Positions 36,324 through 46,064 of a stretch of 64,000 bases of DNA are shown here, one piece after another; within the stretch, counting starts at the first letter, position 1; each line of letters opens with the position of its first letter. Below the pieces are notes generated by a model. It did no database searches. It had not been told where the DNA came from and saw only the letters and a program-made list of their open reading frames with translations. The DNA comes from Erythrobacter longus (lineage in GTDB: Bacteria; Pseudomonadota; Alphaproteobacteria; Sphingomonadales; Sphingomonadaceae), in the NCBI RefSeq assembly GCF_000715015.1, contig NZ_JMIW01000001.1:310001-374000 (forward strand), written 5' to 3'. Both the position numbers and the translations under genes were made by a program.

Positions 36324-36710
36324 TTACAGCCGGGCGCTGGCGCCAAGGCACACAAAGGCGAGTTGCGCGATAAGGACCATAATTGTGGCAATGCGCCAGC
36401 CAGTGCCCGCATCGCGCATCCCGCGCTCCCATGTCCACATCCCAATTGCGCCCGTCGCAAGGCTGGAAAGCGCAATGGTCAGCCAACCGGTTTGACCCAC
36501 CAGCAGGACGAATATCGCGAACAGCACGACCATCTGAACCAAAAAGGCAGCCGCAAACCATGCGATGGGGATGGGCCGATATTTGGCGTCCGGAATATGC
36601 CAATCGGGGATCGCGCTATCAGGCCGCGAGATACGCCTGTCGCCAGCATAGATATCCTCTTCGCGCGGGTCGGGGTAATCGCCCACTCTATTGGAGCCCT
36701 TATCAGGCAT
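36324..36710 (-). CDS. Small membrane protein, function unknown
   Basis: A polar N-terminus with a RRISRPDSAIPDWHIPDAKY segment is followed by about three hydrophobic helices (PIAWFAAAFLVQMVVLFAIF, WLTIALSSLATGAIGMW, IATIMVLIAQLAFVCLGA). No known family recognised. The start ATG at 36710 overlaps the parE stop by eight bases, so the gene is translationally coupled to parE; a TTG one codon before is an alternative start. Confidence 0.68.
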   Translation of the reverse strand: MPDKGSNRVGDYPDPREEDIYAGDRRISRPDSAIPDWHIPDAKYRPIPIAWFAAAFLVQMVVLFAIFVLLVGQTGWLTIALSSLATGAIGMWTWERGMRDAGTGWRIATIMVLIAQLAFVCLGASARL

Positions 36711-38679
36711 CAATCATATCGCGGTCCATTTCGCCCGCGCGGTTCTGGATGAAGTTGAAGCGGTGCTCCGGATTGCGGCCCATCAATTGGTCGACCAATT
36801 CCTTGACCCCGGCACGGTCTTCGAATTCTTGGGGCAGGGTAATGCGGATCAAGCTTCGCGTTTCCGGGTTCATCGTGGTTTCGCGAAGCTGCTGCGGGTT
36901 CATTTCGCCCAGACCTTTAAACCGGCCTACTTCGACTTTCTTGCCCTTGAACACCGTCTCTTCAAGCTCAGCCCTGTGTGCGTCATCGCGGGCATAACGG
37001 CTCTCTTTGCCAGAGGTCAGACGGTAGAGCGGCGGTTGGGCAAGGAACAAATGCCCTTTGCGCACAAGCTCAGGCATTTCCTGGAAGAAGAACGTCATCA
37101 AAAGCGTCGCGATGTGCGCGCCATCGACGTCCGCATCGGTCATAATGATGATCCGGTCATAGCGCAGGTTTTCAGGATCGCAGTCCTTGCGCGTCCCGCA
37201 GCCCATTGCGAGGGTGAGGTCCGCGATTTCCGAATTGGCGTTGATCTTGTCCTTGGTGGCGCTGGCCACGTTCAGGATCTTGCCCCGGATCGGCAGGATC
37301 GCCTGCGACTTGCGGTCGCGCGCTTGCTTGGCAGAGCCGCCTGCAGAATCCCCTTCGACGATAAACAGCTCGGTTTCCCGCTCCCCTTCGCCCGAACAAT
37401 CGGTAAGCTTGCCAGGCAGACGCAGTTTCTTCGCATTGGTCGCGGTCTTGCGCTTGATCTCGCGCTCTTGCTTGCGCTTGAGGCGTTCATCCATGCGCTC
37501 CATCACTTCGCCTAGAAGCGCTTTCCCGCGGTCCATATTGTCGGTGAGGAACAGGTCGAACTGATCGCGCACGGCGTTCTCGACGAGACGCACCGCTCCG
37601 GGAGAGGTCAGCCGGTCCTTGGTTTGTGACTGGAACTGCGGATCGCGGATAAAGACGCTGAGCATGACCTCAGAACCGTTCATTACATCGTCAGCGGTGA
37701 TGTCCTTGGCTTTCTTGACGCCGGTCAACTCGCCAAAACTCCGAAGCGCCTTGGTCAGTGCTCCGCGAAGGCCCTGTTCGTGGGTGCCGCCATCGGGGGT
37801 TGGCACAGTGTTACAATACCAGCTTGTCGAGCCATCGGAATAAAGCGGCCATGCAATCGCCCACTCAACGCGGCCAGCCTCATCGGGAAACTCTTGGCGA
37901 CCCGTAAAGGGCTGGGCCGTCACACATTCGCGCCCGCCAACTTGTTCTGCCAAATGGTCCGCAAGCCCGCCGGGGAATTTGAACACGGCCTCTTGCGGTA
38001 CGTCATCGGATGAAAGCGATTCCACGCATTTCCAGCGGATTTCAACACCAGCGAACAAATACGCCTTTGACCGGGCAAGTTTGAACAGACGGTGAGGCTT
38101 GAAATTGCGCTCTCCGAAAATCTCTGTGTCGGGGACGAAAGTGACCGTGGTCCCGCGCCTGTTCGGGGCAGCGCCAACCACTTCGATAGGGCCAAGAGTT
38201 TGCCCCCTTGAAAATTCCTGCGCGTAAAGCTGTTTGTCGCGGGCCACTTCGACGCGGGTTTTGGAGGAAAGCGCGTTCACCACGCTCACCCCGACGCCGT
38301 GAAGGCCGCCGCTGGTCGCGTAGGCTTTACCCGAAAACTTTCCGCCAGAGTGCAATGTGGAGAGGATCACCTCCAGCGTGGATTTGCCGGGGAACTTGGG
38401 ATGTTCATCCACCGGAATACCGCGCCCATTGTCCGAAATGCTTAACCGGTTGCCTTCTTCAAGGCGGATTTCGATCCGGTTCGCGTGGCCAGCAACGGCT
38501 TCGTCCATCGAGTTATCGAGGACCTCTGCCGCGAGGTGATGGAGTGCGCGGTCGTCGGTGCCCCCGATATACATACCGGGGCGGCGGCGCACCGGCTCAA
38601 GCCCTTCGAGAACTTCGATAGAGGAGGAATCGTAATCGCCGCTGGACGCAGGCGCATTTTCAAACAGGTCATCGGACAT
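36703..38679 (-). CDS. parE: DNA topoisomerase IV subunit B
   Basis: ParE is the ATPase half of topoisomerase IV, which separates linked daughter chromosomes. The GHKL ATPase reads AAEVLDNSMDEAVAGHANRI, SISDNGRGIPVDEHPK and ATSGGLHGVGVSVVNALS; the TOPRIM domain carries EGDSAGGSAKQARDRKSQAI and IMTDADVDGAHIATLL. The length of 658 residues and GRNPEHRFNFIQ-type ending separate it from gyrB, which is usually about 800 residues. The gene overlaps the next one by eight bases. Confidence 0.95.
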   Translation of the reverse strand: MSDDLFENAPASSGDYDSSSIEVLEGLEPVRRRPGMYIGGTDDRALHHLAAEVLDNSMDEAVAGHANRIEIRLEEGNRLSISDNGRGIPVDEHPKFPGKSTLEVILSTLHSGGKFSGKAYATSGGLHGVGVSVVNALSSKTRVEVARDKQLYAQEFSRGQTLGPIEVVGAAPNRRGTTVTFVPDTEIFGERNFKPHRLFKLARSKAYLFAGVEIRWKCVESLSSDDVPQEAVFKFPGGLADHLAEQVGGRECVTAQPFTGRQEFPDEAGRVEWAIAWPLYSDGSTSWYCNTVPTPDGGTHEQGLRGALTKALRSFGELTGVKKAKDITADDVMNGSEVMLSVFIRDPQFQSQTKDRLTSPGAVRLVENAVRDQFDLFLTDNMDRGKALLGEVMERMDERLKRKQEREIKRKTATNAKKLRLPGKLTDCSGEGERETELFIVEGDSAGGSAKQARDRKSQAILPIRGKILNVASATKDKINANSEIADLTLAMGCGTRKDCDPENLRYDRIIIMTDADVDGAHIATLLMTFFFQEMPELVRKGHLFLAQPPLYRLTSGKESRYARDDAHRAELEETVFKGKKVEVGRFKGLGEMNPQQLRETTMNPETRSLIRITLPQEFEDRAGVKELVDQLMGRNPEHRFNFIQNRAGEMDRDMIDA

Positions 38680-38755
38680 AGGAGGGATATAGGCACGGGC
38701 CCCGCCTGCTCACAAGCAGGGGGGAACCCGTTTTGCGCCGTTATTGCGCGAAATC

Positions 38756-39979
38756 CTAGTCACCAAAGCTGCGCGGAGCCGCGTCAACAGCGACAACCTG
38801 ATTGCCTTTCACTTGCCGCACTTCGAGGGCGCGCTCTGCAACGCCGTTGCGCATAAAGCGGAACGGGCCATCAACGCCAAGAAAACCACCGCTGTCATAA
38901 AGCCGCGCCACAGGGAACCTGTCACCCACCCGCCAATCGCGGGCGATGCGCAAGGTCAGAAGAACAGAATCGTATCCCAAAGTGGCAATCCGGAATGGTT
39001 TTGTGCCAAAGCGGGCTTCGTAACTGTCTGAAAAGCGGCGAAAACGCCCATCAGACACAGCCGAGAACAAGGCACCATCGATCGATGCCGAACGGGTGAG
39101 CGCGCTCTCACCGCTCCACAATTCGGTCCCCAAAAGCCGGGTGCCTTGCGCCCCCTGACTGCGCAATTCACCAGCAGCCTGCATCGATAGGCGTGCTCCA
39201 TCTGCGATAAGGACTGTGTCATAACCGCCCCGTTGACGAAGTCGCTGCGCCGCGCCGACAATCGACGTGTTACCGCGGGCATAGCGTTCAAAGCCGATCA
39301 GATTGCCGCCATAGTCACGCAAAGAATTCTGCAAGGCGCTGTACGCTTTTTGGCCATAGTCACCCTCGGGCAACAGGGCAGCAAAGCTCGACGAGCCATT
39401 GGCTCGGGCATATTGAACCGAGCGAGCAACAGATTGTTCGGGCACATGACCCATCACAAACACATCATTGCCAGCAACGCTTGCATCGTTGGAAAAGGCA
39501 ATCGCGGGCACTCTTGCACGCGCTGCTGCGGCTTGAACGGCTGGCACATTATCAGCCATCAGCGGGCCAAGGATCAAACGGTTACCATCGGCAATCGCCC
39601 GCTGCGCTGCGGCGCCTGCACCGCCCGACGTGTCGTAGGTCGTGATGCGAATGTTGTCTGCATTTGTGTCCAAAAGCGCCATAGTGGTCGCATTGGCAAT
39701 CGCCTGACCCACATCAGAAGCAGTTCCACCCATAGGCACAAGCAAAGCAACCCGGTGCCGTGTCGTATCGCTTGGCAATGCGGTCGCGCTTGGCTGAGCC
39801 GTGGGTGTTGGGTCTGGAATACTCGCCACTGTTTCTGTGCGCGGAACCACCTGACACCCGGCCAAAAGCGCAGCAGAACCCGCAATCAAAGCGGTGCGAC
39901 GATTGAAACTGCGCTTCCAAATATCAGATGCAGCGCGCACCCACTTCGTGCCGAAAAACGACTTTTCCTTAACCTTCAT
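38756..39979 (-). CDS. Penicillin-binding protein activator lipoprotein (LpoA-like)
   Basis: The protein has a periplasmic-binding-protein fold of the Peripla_BP_6 type and is positioned divergently from rsmI, as lpoA is in enterobacteria; LpoA stimulates the peptidoglycan synthase PBP1A from the outer membrane. A lipobox LLAGC (Cys42) follows twin arginines (NRRTALIAGSA). The ligand-binding-like core starts HRVALLVPMGGTASDVGQAI and contains LILGPLMADNVPAVQAAAA and IAFSNDASVAGNDVFVMGH. It lacks the long N-terminal TPR domain of E. coli LpoA. Start chosen at 39979; a later start nearer the lipobox is possible. Confidence 0.85.
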   Translation of the reverse strand: MKVKEKSFFGTKWVRAASDIWKRSFNRRTALIAGSAALLAGCQVVPRTETVASIPDPTPTAQPSATALPSDTTRHRVALLVPMGGTASDVGQAIANATTMALLDTNADNIRITTYDTSGGAGAAAQRAIADGNRLILGPLMADNVPAVQAAAARARVPAIAFSNDASVAGNDVFVMGHVPEQSVARSVQYARANGSSSFAALLPEGDYGQKAYSALQNSLRDYGGNLIGFERYARGNTSIVGAAQRLRQRGGYDTVLIADGARLSMQAAGELRSQGAQGTRLLGTELWSGESALTRSASIDGALFSAVSDGRFRRFSDSYEARFGTKPFRIATLGYDSVLLTLRIARDWRVGDRFPVARLYDSGGFLGVDGPFRFMRNGVAERALEVRQVKGNQVVAVDAAPRSFGD

Positions 39980-40047
39980 TCTTGAAGACCCCTCAAAGCT
40001 CTATACTAGGATGGTTCCAATCACGAAGAAGGCCCGCTGAGCACACT

Positions 40048-40917
40048 GTGAGCACGCCGCCCCCAGAATCACCCGACCCATCGTCTGTTACCAAACCTCT
40101 TGATCCGGGGTTCTATATTGTTGCGACGCCAATTGGCAATCTTGGCGATGTAACGATGCGTGCAGTCGACGTATTGCGTTCGGTCAGCCTAATCGCTTGT
40201 GAAGACACCAGAGTTACCGGCAAATTGCTGAAGTATTGCCAGGTTTCCACCCGAATGCAGCGATATGACGATCATGCTTCGTCTGCGGTCAGAGAGCGCT
40301 TGATCGACATCGCCCGGCGCGAACCGGTGGCTTTGGTGAGCGATGCAGGTACGCCGCTTGTGTCTGATCCCGGATACCGTCTGGTGCGCGAGGCGAGGGA
40401 GGCAGGCGTTTGTGTCACCACCATCCCCGGCCCATGCGCGGCGATTGCGGGGCTGACACTGTCGGGCCTCCCCAATGACCGCTTTCTTTTTGCAGGCTTC
40501 CTGCCGGTCAAGGAAAAGGCGCGCAAAGAGACGCTTGAGGAATTGGGCGCGGTGGAGGCCACGCTGATATTTTACGAAACCGGCCCGCGTCTGTTGCGAT
40601 CATTAGAGGCGATTGCGGAGCTTTATGCGACCCGCGAAGTGTCCGTTGCGCGCGAATTGACCAAAATGCACGAAGAATGCCGATCTGGCAGCGCAAGCGA
40701 ATTGATCGAGCATTACACCGCGCACCCGCCCAAGGGTGAGATTGTCCTGATGATCGGTCCGCCAGTGCCCAGCGATGAGATCGTGGACTGCGACGCGCTG
40801 TTGCAAGAGGCGCTCACAGAAATGAGCGTCAGCAAGGCGGCAGGAAAGGTCGCGAAGGCCACCGGACTTGATCGGCAAACTCTTTACACCCGCGCGGTGG
40901 AGATCAAAAGCCAATGA
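40048..40917 (+). CDS. rsmI: 16S rRNA (cytidine(1402)-2'-O)-methyltransferase
   Basis: RsmI methylates the ribose of C1402 in the decoding centre. The tetrapyrrole-methylase fold shows FYIVATPIGNLGDVTMRAVD, LIACEDTRVTGKLL, LVSDAGTPLVSDPGYRLV and IPGPCAAIAGLTLSGLPND. I chose the GTG at 40048 (289 residues, close to E. coli's 286). An in-frame TTG at 39982 looks rather like the -35 region of a promoter with a TATACT box near 40000, and would lie only two bases from the divergent gene. yraN follows with a four-base overlap. Confidence 0.93.
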   Translation: MSTPPPESPDPSSVTKPLDPGFYIVATPIGNLGDVTMRAVDVLRSVSLIACEDTRVTGKLLKYCQVSTRMQRYDDHASSAVRERLIDIARREPVALVSDAGTPLVSDPGYRLVREAREAGVCVTTIPGPCAAIAGLTLSGLPNDRFLFAGFLPVKEKARKETLEELGAVEATLIFYETGPRLLRSLEAIAELYATREVSVARELTKMHEECRSGSASELIEHYTAHPPKGEIVLMIGPPVPSDEIVDCDALLQEALTEMSVSKAAGKVAKATGLDRQTLYTRAVEIKSQ

Positions 40918-41270
40918 GCGACAAACGCATCATTGCCGATCGCAAAGGGCGCGAGGCCGAGGCGCAAGCCGCGCAGTTCCTGATGCAGCAAGGTTTTGAA
41001 GTCGTTGCTGAACGCCGCAAGACCAAGCTTGGCGAAATTGACCTGATCGCGCGAAAACCGGGCCTTGTTGTCTTTGCAGAGGTCAAATGGCGCGCCCGCA
41101 AAGCTGACCTTGCAACGGCCATAGACGAACATCGTTTGGCCCGCGTGGCCGCCGCTGTAGAGGTCGTCGCACATGAATATGCGGGCGGCGGTGAGGACAT
41201 AAGGATCGACGTGATCCTGCTTGCACCCGGATCACGCCCGACCCACATTGAAAACGCCTGGATGCCTTAG
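40914..41270 (+). CDS. YraN family (UPF0102) endonuclease-like protein
   Basis: A 118-residue restriction-endonuclease-like fold: GREAEAQAAQFLMQQGF, then TKLGEIDLIARKPGLVVFAE and VKWR with the Asp-...-Glu-x-Lys type arrangement (GEIDLI, FAEVKWR). Role unknown in most bacteria; some relatives bind Holliday junctions. The start overlaps rsmI by four bases (ATGA), and the genes rsmI-yraN next to an lpoA-like gene are a conserved cluster. gshB follows after 10 bp. Confidence 0.93.
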   Translation: MSDKRIIADRKGREAEAQAAQFLMQQGFEVVAERRKTKLGEIDLIARKPGLVVFAEVKWRARKADLATAIDEHRLARVAAAVEVVAHEYAGGGEDIRIDVILLAPGSRPTHIENAWMP

Positions 41271-41280
41271 GAAACACGAC

Positions 41281-42234
41281 ATGACATTGAAGATCGCGGT
41301 CCAGATGGACCCCATCGAAGACATCAACATCAAAGGCGACAGCTCTTTTGCGCTCATGCTGGCGGCGCAGGAACGCGGCTATGAGTGCTTTGAATATCAT
41401 GTCGAAAGCCTGACACTGGATGCCGATGACCGGCTGATTGCCGAATGTTTTCCGGTGAAGGTGAAGCGCGTCGTGGGCGATCACTTTGAAAAAGGCGCAG
41501 CGCAAAGGCTGGACCTTGGACGCGATATTGATGTTGTCCTGATGCGTCAGGACCCGCCTTTTCACATTGGCTATATCACCGCGACGCACATGCTTGAGCG
41601 GATCAAGGACGAGACCCTCGTGGTCAATGACCCGGCGAGTGTCCGCAATGCGCCGGAAAAGGTCATGGTCCTCGACTACCGCCAATATATGCCGCCCACA
41701 TTGGTCACGCGCAGCGTCGATGAGGTTCGCCGCTTTATGGCTGAGCATGGCGCGGTTGTGGTGAAGCCCATCCACGGCAATGGCGGAAAAGCGATCTTTC
41801 GCGTGCCAGCAGACGGCGATAACCTCACAGCCTTGTTTGAGGTCTTCAACCAGACATGGCCCGAACCTCATATGGTGCAGCCCTTCCTTCCCGAAGTGGC
41901 GGAAGGCGACAAACGCATTGTCCTGATCGACGGGGAGGTAGCAGGCGCAATCAACCGCATCCCTAGCGAGGGTGAGTTCCGCTCAAACCTTGCAATGGGA
42001 GGCAGTGCAGAACCGACGGGCCTTACAGAGCGCGAGAAAGAGATTTGCGCTGCGATGGGACCAGACCTGAAACGCCTTGGCCTGACATTTGTCGGGATCG
42101 ATGTGATTGGCGGCAAATGGCTGACCGAGATCAACGTGACCTCGCCCACGGGCATTGTTGCGATTTCGGAGTTTGACGGGACTGATCTTCCCGGGATGAT
42201 CTGGGATGCGATTGAGGCGCGGTTGGGCGAGTAG
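41281..42234 (+). CDS. gshB: Glutathione synthase
   Basis: GshB joins glycine to gamma-glutamylcysteine using ATP. The 317-residue protein starts LKIAVQMDPIEDINIKGDSS, has the ATP-grasp segment VVVKPIHGNGGKAIFRV and the metal-binding late segment LTEINVTSPTGI. The ATG at 41281 is 10 bp behind yraN; an open frame extends further upstream within yraN but is not supported. Likely the third gene of the rsmI operon. Confidence 0.97.
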   Translation: MTLKIAVQMDPIEDINIKGDSSFALMLAAQERGYECFEYHVESLTLDADDRLIAECFPVKVKRVVGDHFEKGAAQRLDLGRDIDVVLMRQDPPFHIGYITATHMLERIKDETLVVNDPASVRNAPEKVMVLDYRQYMPPTLVTRSVDEVRRFMAEHGAVVVKPIHGNGGKAIFRVPADGDNLTALFEVFNQTWPEPHMVQPFLPEVAEGDKRIVLIDGEVAGAINRIPSEGEFRSNLAMGGSAEPTGLTEREKEICAAMGPDLKRLGLTFVGIDVIGGKWLTEINVTSPTGIVAISEFDGTDLPGMIWDAIEARLGE

Positions 42235-42297
42235 GACCGCTTTTGATTTACAGAAAATAGTTTGGGACCGGCTGCTTCTGGGGATGATTGCTGTCGC

Positions 42298-42669
42298 TTA
42301 ATCAACGCAAAGAAAGTGGCTGGCTATCCTGCCGCGTCGGACTTCGGCGAAGCAGCCAAAGGTGAGGTTTGAAGCCTCACAAGTCCCACTAACCTTGGTC
42401 CCGACAGAAGGTGGTCGATCACTGTCCCAGTCATCCACGATGCAGCGTCCGTCGCATTCGGAGCTGTCTTTACATCTTTTCCCGCCGTCGCTTGTGGGCA
42501 CAACGCAAGCAGGCGAGCGGGTCAATCCCACCGGCTGCATTGACCCGCCCGAAGCTTCGCATTGTTCGGCCGGGGGAACCTGCAAAGTTGAGGGCGACGG
42601 ATCACGAGTTTGACAGCTAGCCAAGAGCAAAAAAAGAGCAGTCGCCCAGAGGGTTGTGAGGGTTCGCAT
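42298..42669 (-). CDS. Cysteine-rich lipoprotein, function unknown
   Basis: The start MRTLTTLWATALFLLLASC gives a signal peptide ending in a lipobox (LLASC, Cys19). The mature part has about nine more cysteines, grouped in GGKRCKDSSECDGRCIVDD and SGTCEASNLTFGCF, suggesting several disulfides. I know this only as a hypothetical lipoprotein of sphingomonads. The ATG at 42669 was preferred to the longer frame because it opens the signal peptide. Confidence 0.68.
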   Translation of the reverse strand: MRTLTTLWATALFLLLASCQTRDPSPSTLQVPPAEQCEASGGSMQPVGLTRSPACVVPTSDGGKRCKDSSECDGRCIVDDWDSDRPPSVGTKVSGTCEASNLTFGCFAEVRRGRIASHFLCVD

Positions 42670-42741
42670 GAGTTCAGCGATACCGCTTTCGCAGACCGGC
42701 GACAATGGGGTCGAGAGCGGAAGGTCGGCTTTTTACTAACA

Positions 42742-43641
42742 TCATCCTTTCCTCGCCCTCGGATGCGCCCCGCGATACGTTTCCAGCAAGCTCGCAGCAT
42801 CGACCTTCGTGTAAATCTGTGTCGAACCCAGCGATGCATGACCCAAAAGCTCCTGCAATGACCGCAAATCCGCACCAGCGCTTAGCAAATGCGTTGCAAA
42901 GCTGTGCCGCAAGGCGTGGGGCGTTGCCGTGTCCGGTAAACCCAATGCCCGCCGCGCTTTGGCCATCGCCTTTTGCACTATGCCGGGAGAAAGCGGCCCG
43001 CCTTTTGCGCCTTTGAAAAGCGCTTCGTCCGCGCCCATTGGATAAGGGCACTGGCCTGCATATTCCGCCACAGCTTCTGCCGTGATCGGCAGGATGGGTA
43101 CGACCCGTTGCTTGCCGCCTTTGCCCGTTACCATAAGCGTCTCACCCATTGGCACATCGCGGCCTTGCAGGGACAGCGCCTCGGCAATCCGCAGGCCCGA
43201 GCCGTACATGAGCAGCAAGACCGCACGGTCCCGCGCACCGATCCAGTCTTCTGCCGCTGTCCCGTCGATCAGGTCAGCGATGTTGACCGCATCATCGGGC
43301 GTCACAGGGCGGGGCAGGCCTTTTTTGAGGCGCGGGCCCCGAAGGCGAGGGGCGGCGGGGTCGGGGTCGCCGCTTTCAGCGCGGGCAAAAGCAATGAGCG
43401 CCTTTAAAGCGGAAAGCTCTCTTGCAGCGCTTGCATTAGCAAGCCCCTCTGCCCGGCGCGAGGCAAGGTGTGCGCGCAAGTCCTGCGCTTCGATTGCGGC
43501 GACATCTTCCCATGAAGCAAGGCCGCGAGCACGGATCAATCGCTGAGCCGCAGAGACATAGGCGCGCACCGTATGGGGGGAGCGCCGCCGAGCATCGGTC
43601 AAATGCGCGCGCCAGTCAGCAATAAGCGCGGCTTCCTTCAC
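42742..43641 (-). CDS. xerC: Tyrosine recombinase XerC
   Basis: XerC and XerD resolve chromosome dimers at dif. The N-terminal SAM-like core-binding domain (SPHTVRAYVSAAQRLIRARG) and the catalytic domain are complete: Arg in LLMYGSGLRIAEALSL, HxxR in HALRHSFATHLL, and the tyrosine in STQIYTKVDAASL. 299 residues is normal. No phage or integron context surrounds it, and it overlaps the hemW gene by four bases, which supports a housekeeping Xer protein. XerC versus XerD is inferred from context. Confidence 0.88.
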   Translation of the reverse strand: MKEAALIADWRAHLTDARRRSPHTVRAYVSAAQRLIRARGLASWEDVAAIEAQDLRAHLASRRAEGLANASAARELSALKALIAFARAESGDPDPAAPRLRGPRLKKGLPRPVTPDDAVNIADLIDGTAAEDWIGARDRAVLLLMYGSGLRIAEALSLQGRDVPMGETLMVTGKGGKQRVVPILPITAEAVAEYAGQCPYPMGADEALFKGAKGGPLSPGIVQKAMAKARRALGLPDTATPHALRHSFATHLLSAGADLRSLQELLGHASLGSTQIYTKVDAASLLETYRGAHPRARKG

Positions 43642-44813
43642 GACAGCACCAGATCTTCTGCAACAAGCTCGCCAAGGATAGCATCAAGAAGGGGCAAGCC
43701 TTTACCTGTCACCCCGATACGGGTTTCGTCAGTCCACAAGAGGCCAAGCGAGCACAAATGTTCGCGTTTTGCCTCATTGATCAGTGCGCCAGCATTCACC
43801 CCAAGCCGCTCACCCAGAGCGCTCAGATCAAGCCCTTCAACAAGGCGAAGGCCCATAAGTAGCGCTTCGGATGCCTGTTCGCCTCGCGTCAAATGGCGTT
43901 GCTCGGCGATGCCATGCCCGCGCTCGCCAACGGCTTTGAGATAGTTCTCCGGCTTCTTGTGCCGCGTTGTCGCAAATCCGCCCCGGCGACCGTGCGCTCC
44001 GGGGCCAATGCCGGCGTAATCCTGATACCGCCAATAGGTGAGGTTGTGGTGGCTTTCCTCACCCGGCTTCGCGTGATTGCTGATCTCATAGGCGGGAAGG
44101 CCCTGCGCCGCGGTCATTGCTTGCGTGATGGCGAAAAGCTCGGCGGCTTCATCGTCGTCCAGCGGCGTGAAGACCCCGCGCCGCACATCGGTCGCAAATC
44201 TGGTGCCGGGCTCAATCGTGAGCTGGTAGAGCGAGAGGTGGGAAGTGCCGAGGCCAAGCGCGCGGGCAAGCTGCGCCTCCCAATGCTCCGGCGTTTGACC
44301 CGGCAGGGCATAGATCACATCGAAATTGACCCGCGAAAAATGCGCCTGCGCCACTTCCAAAGCCGCCAATGCCTCATCCGCTCCATGAAGTCGGCCCAGC
44401 CATTGTAAGGTTTGATCCTCAAGTGATTGCACACCCAGCGAAACTCGGTTCACGCCCGCCTGCGCGATGCCAGCAAAGTTGGCGGCTTCGACTGAAGAAG
44501 GGTTGGCTTCAAGAGTGATCTCAATGCCAGCATCAAAGCCCCAAAGCGTCTCGGCTTCTTTGAGAAGGCTTTCCACAAGGCGTGGCGGCATGAGTGAAGG
44601 CGTGCCCCCGCCAAAGAAGATTGACGTCAGCGTGTCACCCCCTGCTACCCGGCCCGCGACCCCGCCTGCAACTTGGGCTTCGGCGCGCATATCGGCGATG
44701 AGCGCGCGCTCCCATGCGTCCACATCAACGCGATCGCGTACGTGACTGTTGAAGTCGCAATAAGGGCATTTCTTGGCGCAAAACGGCCAATGAATGTAAA
44801 GAGCGCGGGCCAA
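43638..44813 (-). CDS. hemW: Radical SAM haem chaperone HemW
   Basis: HemW resembles coproporphyrinogen dehydrogenase HemN but is a haem-binding chaperone. The radical-SAM cluster motif CAKKCPYCDF (CxxxCxxC) opens the protein, followed by TSIFFGGGTPSLMP and LEANPSSVEAANFAGIAQAG. The HemW group lacks the extra cysteine next to the motif; here the motif continues FNSH, as expected. It lies upstream of xerC with a four-base overlap, and near rdgB-rph, an arrangement common in alphaproteobacteria. Confidence 0.93.
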   Translation of the reverse strand: MARALYIHWPFCAKKCPYCDFNSHVRDRVDVDAWERALIADMRAEAQVAGGVAGRVAGGDTLTSIFFGGGTPSLMPPRLVESLLKEAETLWGFDAGIEITLEANPSSVEAANFAGIAQAGVNRVSLGVQSLEDQTLQWLGRLHGADEALAALEVAQAHFSRVNFDVIYALPGQTPEHWEAQLARALGLGTSHLSLYQLTIEPGTRFATDVRRGVFTPLDDDEAAELFAITQAMTAAQGLPAYEISNHAKPGEESHHNLTYWRYQDYAGIGPGAHGRRGGFATTRHKKPENYLKAVGERGHGIAEQRHLTRGEQASEALLMGLRLVEGLDLSALGERLGVNAGALINEAKREHLCSLGLLWTDETRIGVTGKGLPLLDAILGELVAEDLVLS

Positions 44814-44865
44814 AATTGGGGTGTCTCAGTCTTTCATTAAGGGTTGATCGTCCATCCTTTAGGGC

Positions 44866-45417
44866 ATGGTCACCCGCGCGACAATTCTATCTGCCGTTGC
44901 AGCGCTCGCTTGCGCCTTATCAATTGGCAGCAACGTCAGTGCGCACGGTGACCTTTCGGGCGAAGAGGCCGCTTGGCTCACCGCGCATAATGACGCGCGT
45001 CAAGAATTTGGCACAGCTCCCCTGCAATGGTCGGATAAGCTTACGAGAGAAGCGGAGCAATGGGCGCGTCAGCTTGCGCGTGAAAACACGATGCGCCACT
45101 CGCGGCCAGAAGATCGCGGCCGAACGGGCGAGAGCCTGTGGATGGGCACAAGCGGGTATTTTCACCCCGCCCAAATGATCGGCTTTTTCGTCGAGGAGCA
45201 GCGATATTTTCAAGCTGGCCGGTTTCCCGATGTATCACGCACGGGAAATTGGGCAGACGTCGGCCACTACACGCAGATAGTGTGGGCTGACACGCGCGAA
45301 GTGGGATGCGCCAAGGCTAGCAATGGCCGGAATGACGTGCTGGTGTGCCGCTATTATCCCGGCGGGAATGTGCTGGGCGAGGTGATTGCTCCGCAGCGTA
45401 AGGTCGCGCGTCGCTAA
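44866..45417 (+). CDS. CAP/SCP domain secreted protein
   Basis: A signal peptide (about 1-26, ending VSA) precedes a CAP (PR-1-like) domain: WLTAHNDARQEFGTAPLQWS, GESLWMGTSG, WADVGHYTQIVWADTREVGC and VCRYYPGGN are the standard CAP motifs with the metal-cage histidines. Two cysteines could form the typical disulfide. The role of bacterial CAP proteins is poorly known. It is inserted, in opposite orientation, between hemW and rdgB, genes that are often neighbours. Confidence 0.93.
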   Translation: MVTRATILSAVAALACALSIGSNVSAHGDLSGEEAAWLTAHNDARQEFGTAPLQWSDKLTREAEQWARQLARENTMRHSRPEDRGRTGESLWMGTSGYFHPAQMIGFFVEEQRYFQAGRFPDVSRTGNWADVGHYTQIVWADTREVGCAKASNGRNDVLVCRYYPGGNVLGEVIAPQRKVARR

Positions 45418-45428
45418 GACTTCATGGT

Positions 45429-46064
45429 CTAAGCGCCGAACTGATCGGCAACCATCTTCGCAAATGCATCGGCGCGGTGGCTGATCGCGTGCTTTTCTGA
45501 CGGCGCAATTTCGGCGAAAGTCTCAGAGCCATCGCGCGTCGAGGGCACAAACACTGGATCATATCCGAAGCCCATTTCGCCGCGTGGTGGCCAGGTGAGC
45601 GCGCCGGGGCATTGCCCTTCGTAAACCGCGTGCTCGCCATCGGGCCAAGCCAGCGCGAGAACGCAATGAAACGCCGCCGAGCGGTCGGTATCAGGGCCCA
45701 ATTGTTGAAGCATCCCTTCAACCTTGCCCATCGCCATGTACCAATCACGGCCAGGGCTCCCCTCGAACCATTGCCGCTCTGCCCAATCGGCGGTGTAGAC
45801 GCCGGGACGCCCGCCAAGCGCATCAACGCTAAGCCCGCTATCATCGGCCAGAGCAGCGAGGCCGGATGCCTCTGCCGCAGCGCGCGCTTTGATAAGCGCA
45901 TTCTCTACAAATGTAGTGCCCGTCTCGGGTGGTTCAGGCAGGCCCAAAGACCCGGCCGATATGCACTTGAGCCCGTAGGGACCAAGCAAGGCCGAGATTT
46001 CCTTGAGCTTGCCTTCGTTATGGGTCGCAATGACAAGCGACCCGCCACCCAGTCTGCGTGTCAC
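45429..46064 (-). CDS. rdgB: dITP/XTP pyrophosphatase
   Basis: RdgB (HAM1 family) removes non-canonical purine nucleotides. [19 protein letters not shown] and [19 protein letters not shown] followed by ADWAER are diagnostic; [10 protein letters not shown] and [12 protein letters not shown] complete the active site. It overlaps the end of rph by four bases, so both are one transcript. Confidence 0.96.
   Translation of the reverse strand: MTRRLGGGSLVIATHNEGKLKEISALLGPYGLKCISAGSLGLPEPPETGTTFVENALIKARAAAEASGLAALADDSGLSVDALGGRPGVYTADWAERQWFEGSPGRDWYMAMGKVEGMLQQLGPDTDRSAAFHCVLALAWPDGEHAVYEGQCPGALTWPPRGEMGFGYDPVFVPSTRDGSETFAEIAPSEKHAISHRADAFAKMVADQFGA

Noticed and set aside
42742..43641. Phage or integron integrase
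   Set aside because: Length, motifs and a four-base overlap with hemW fit a chromosomal Xer recombinase; no attachment site or phage genes nearby.
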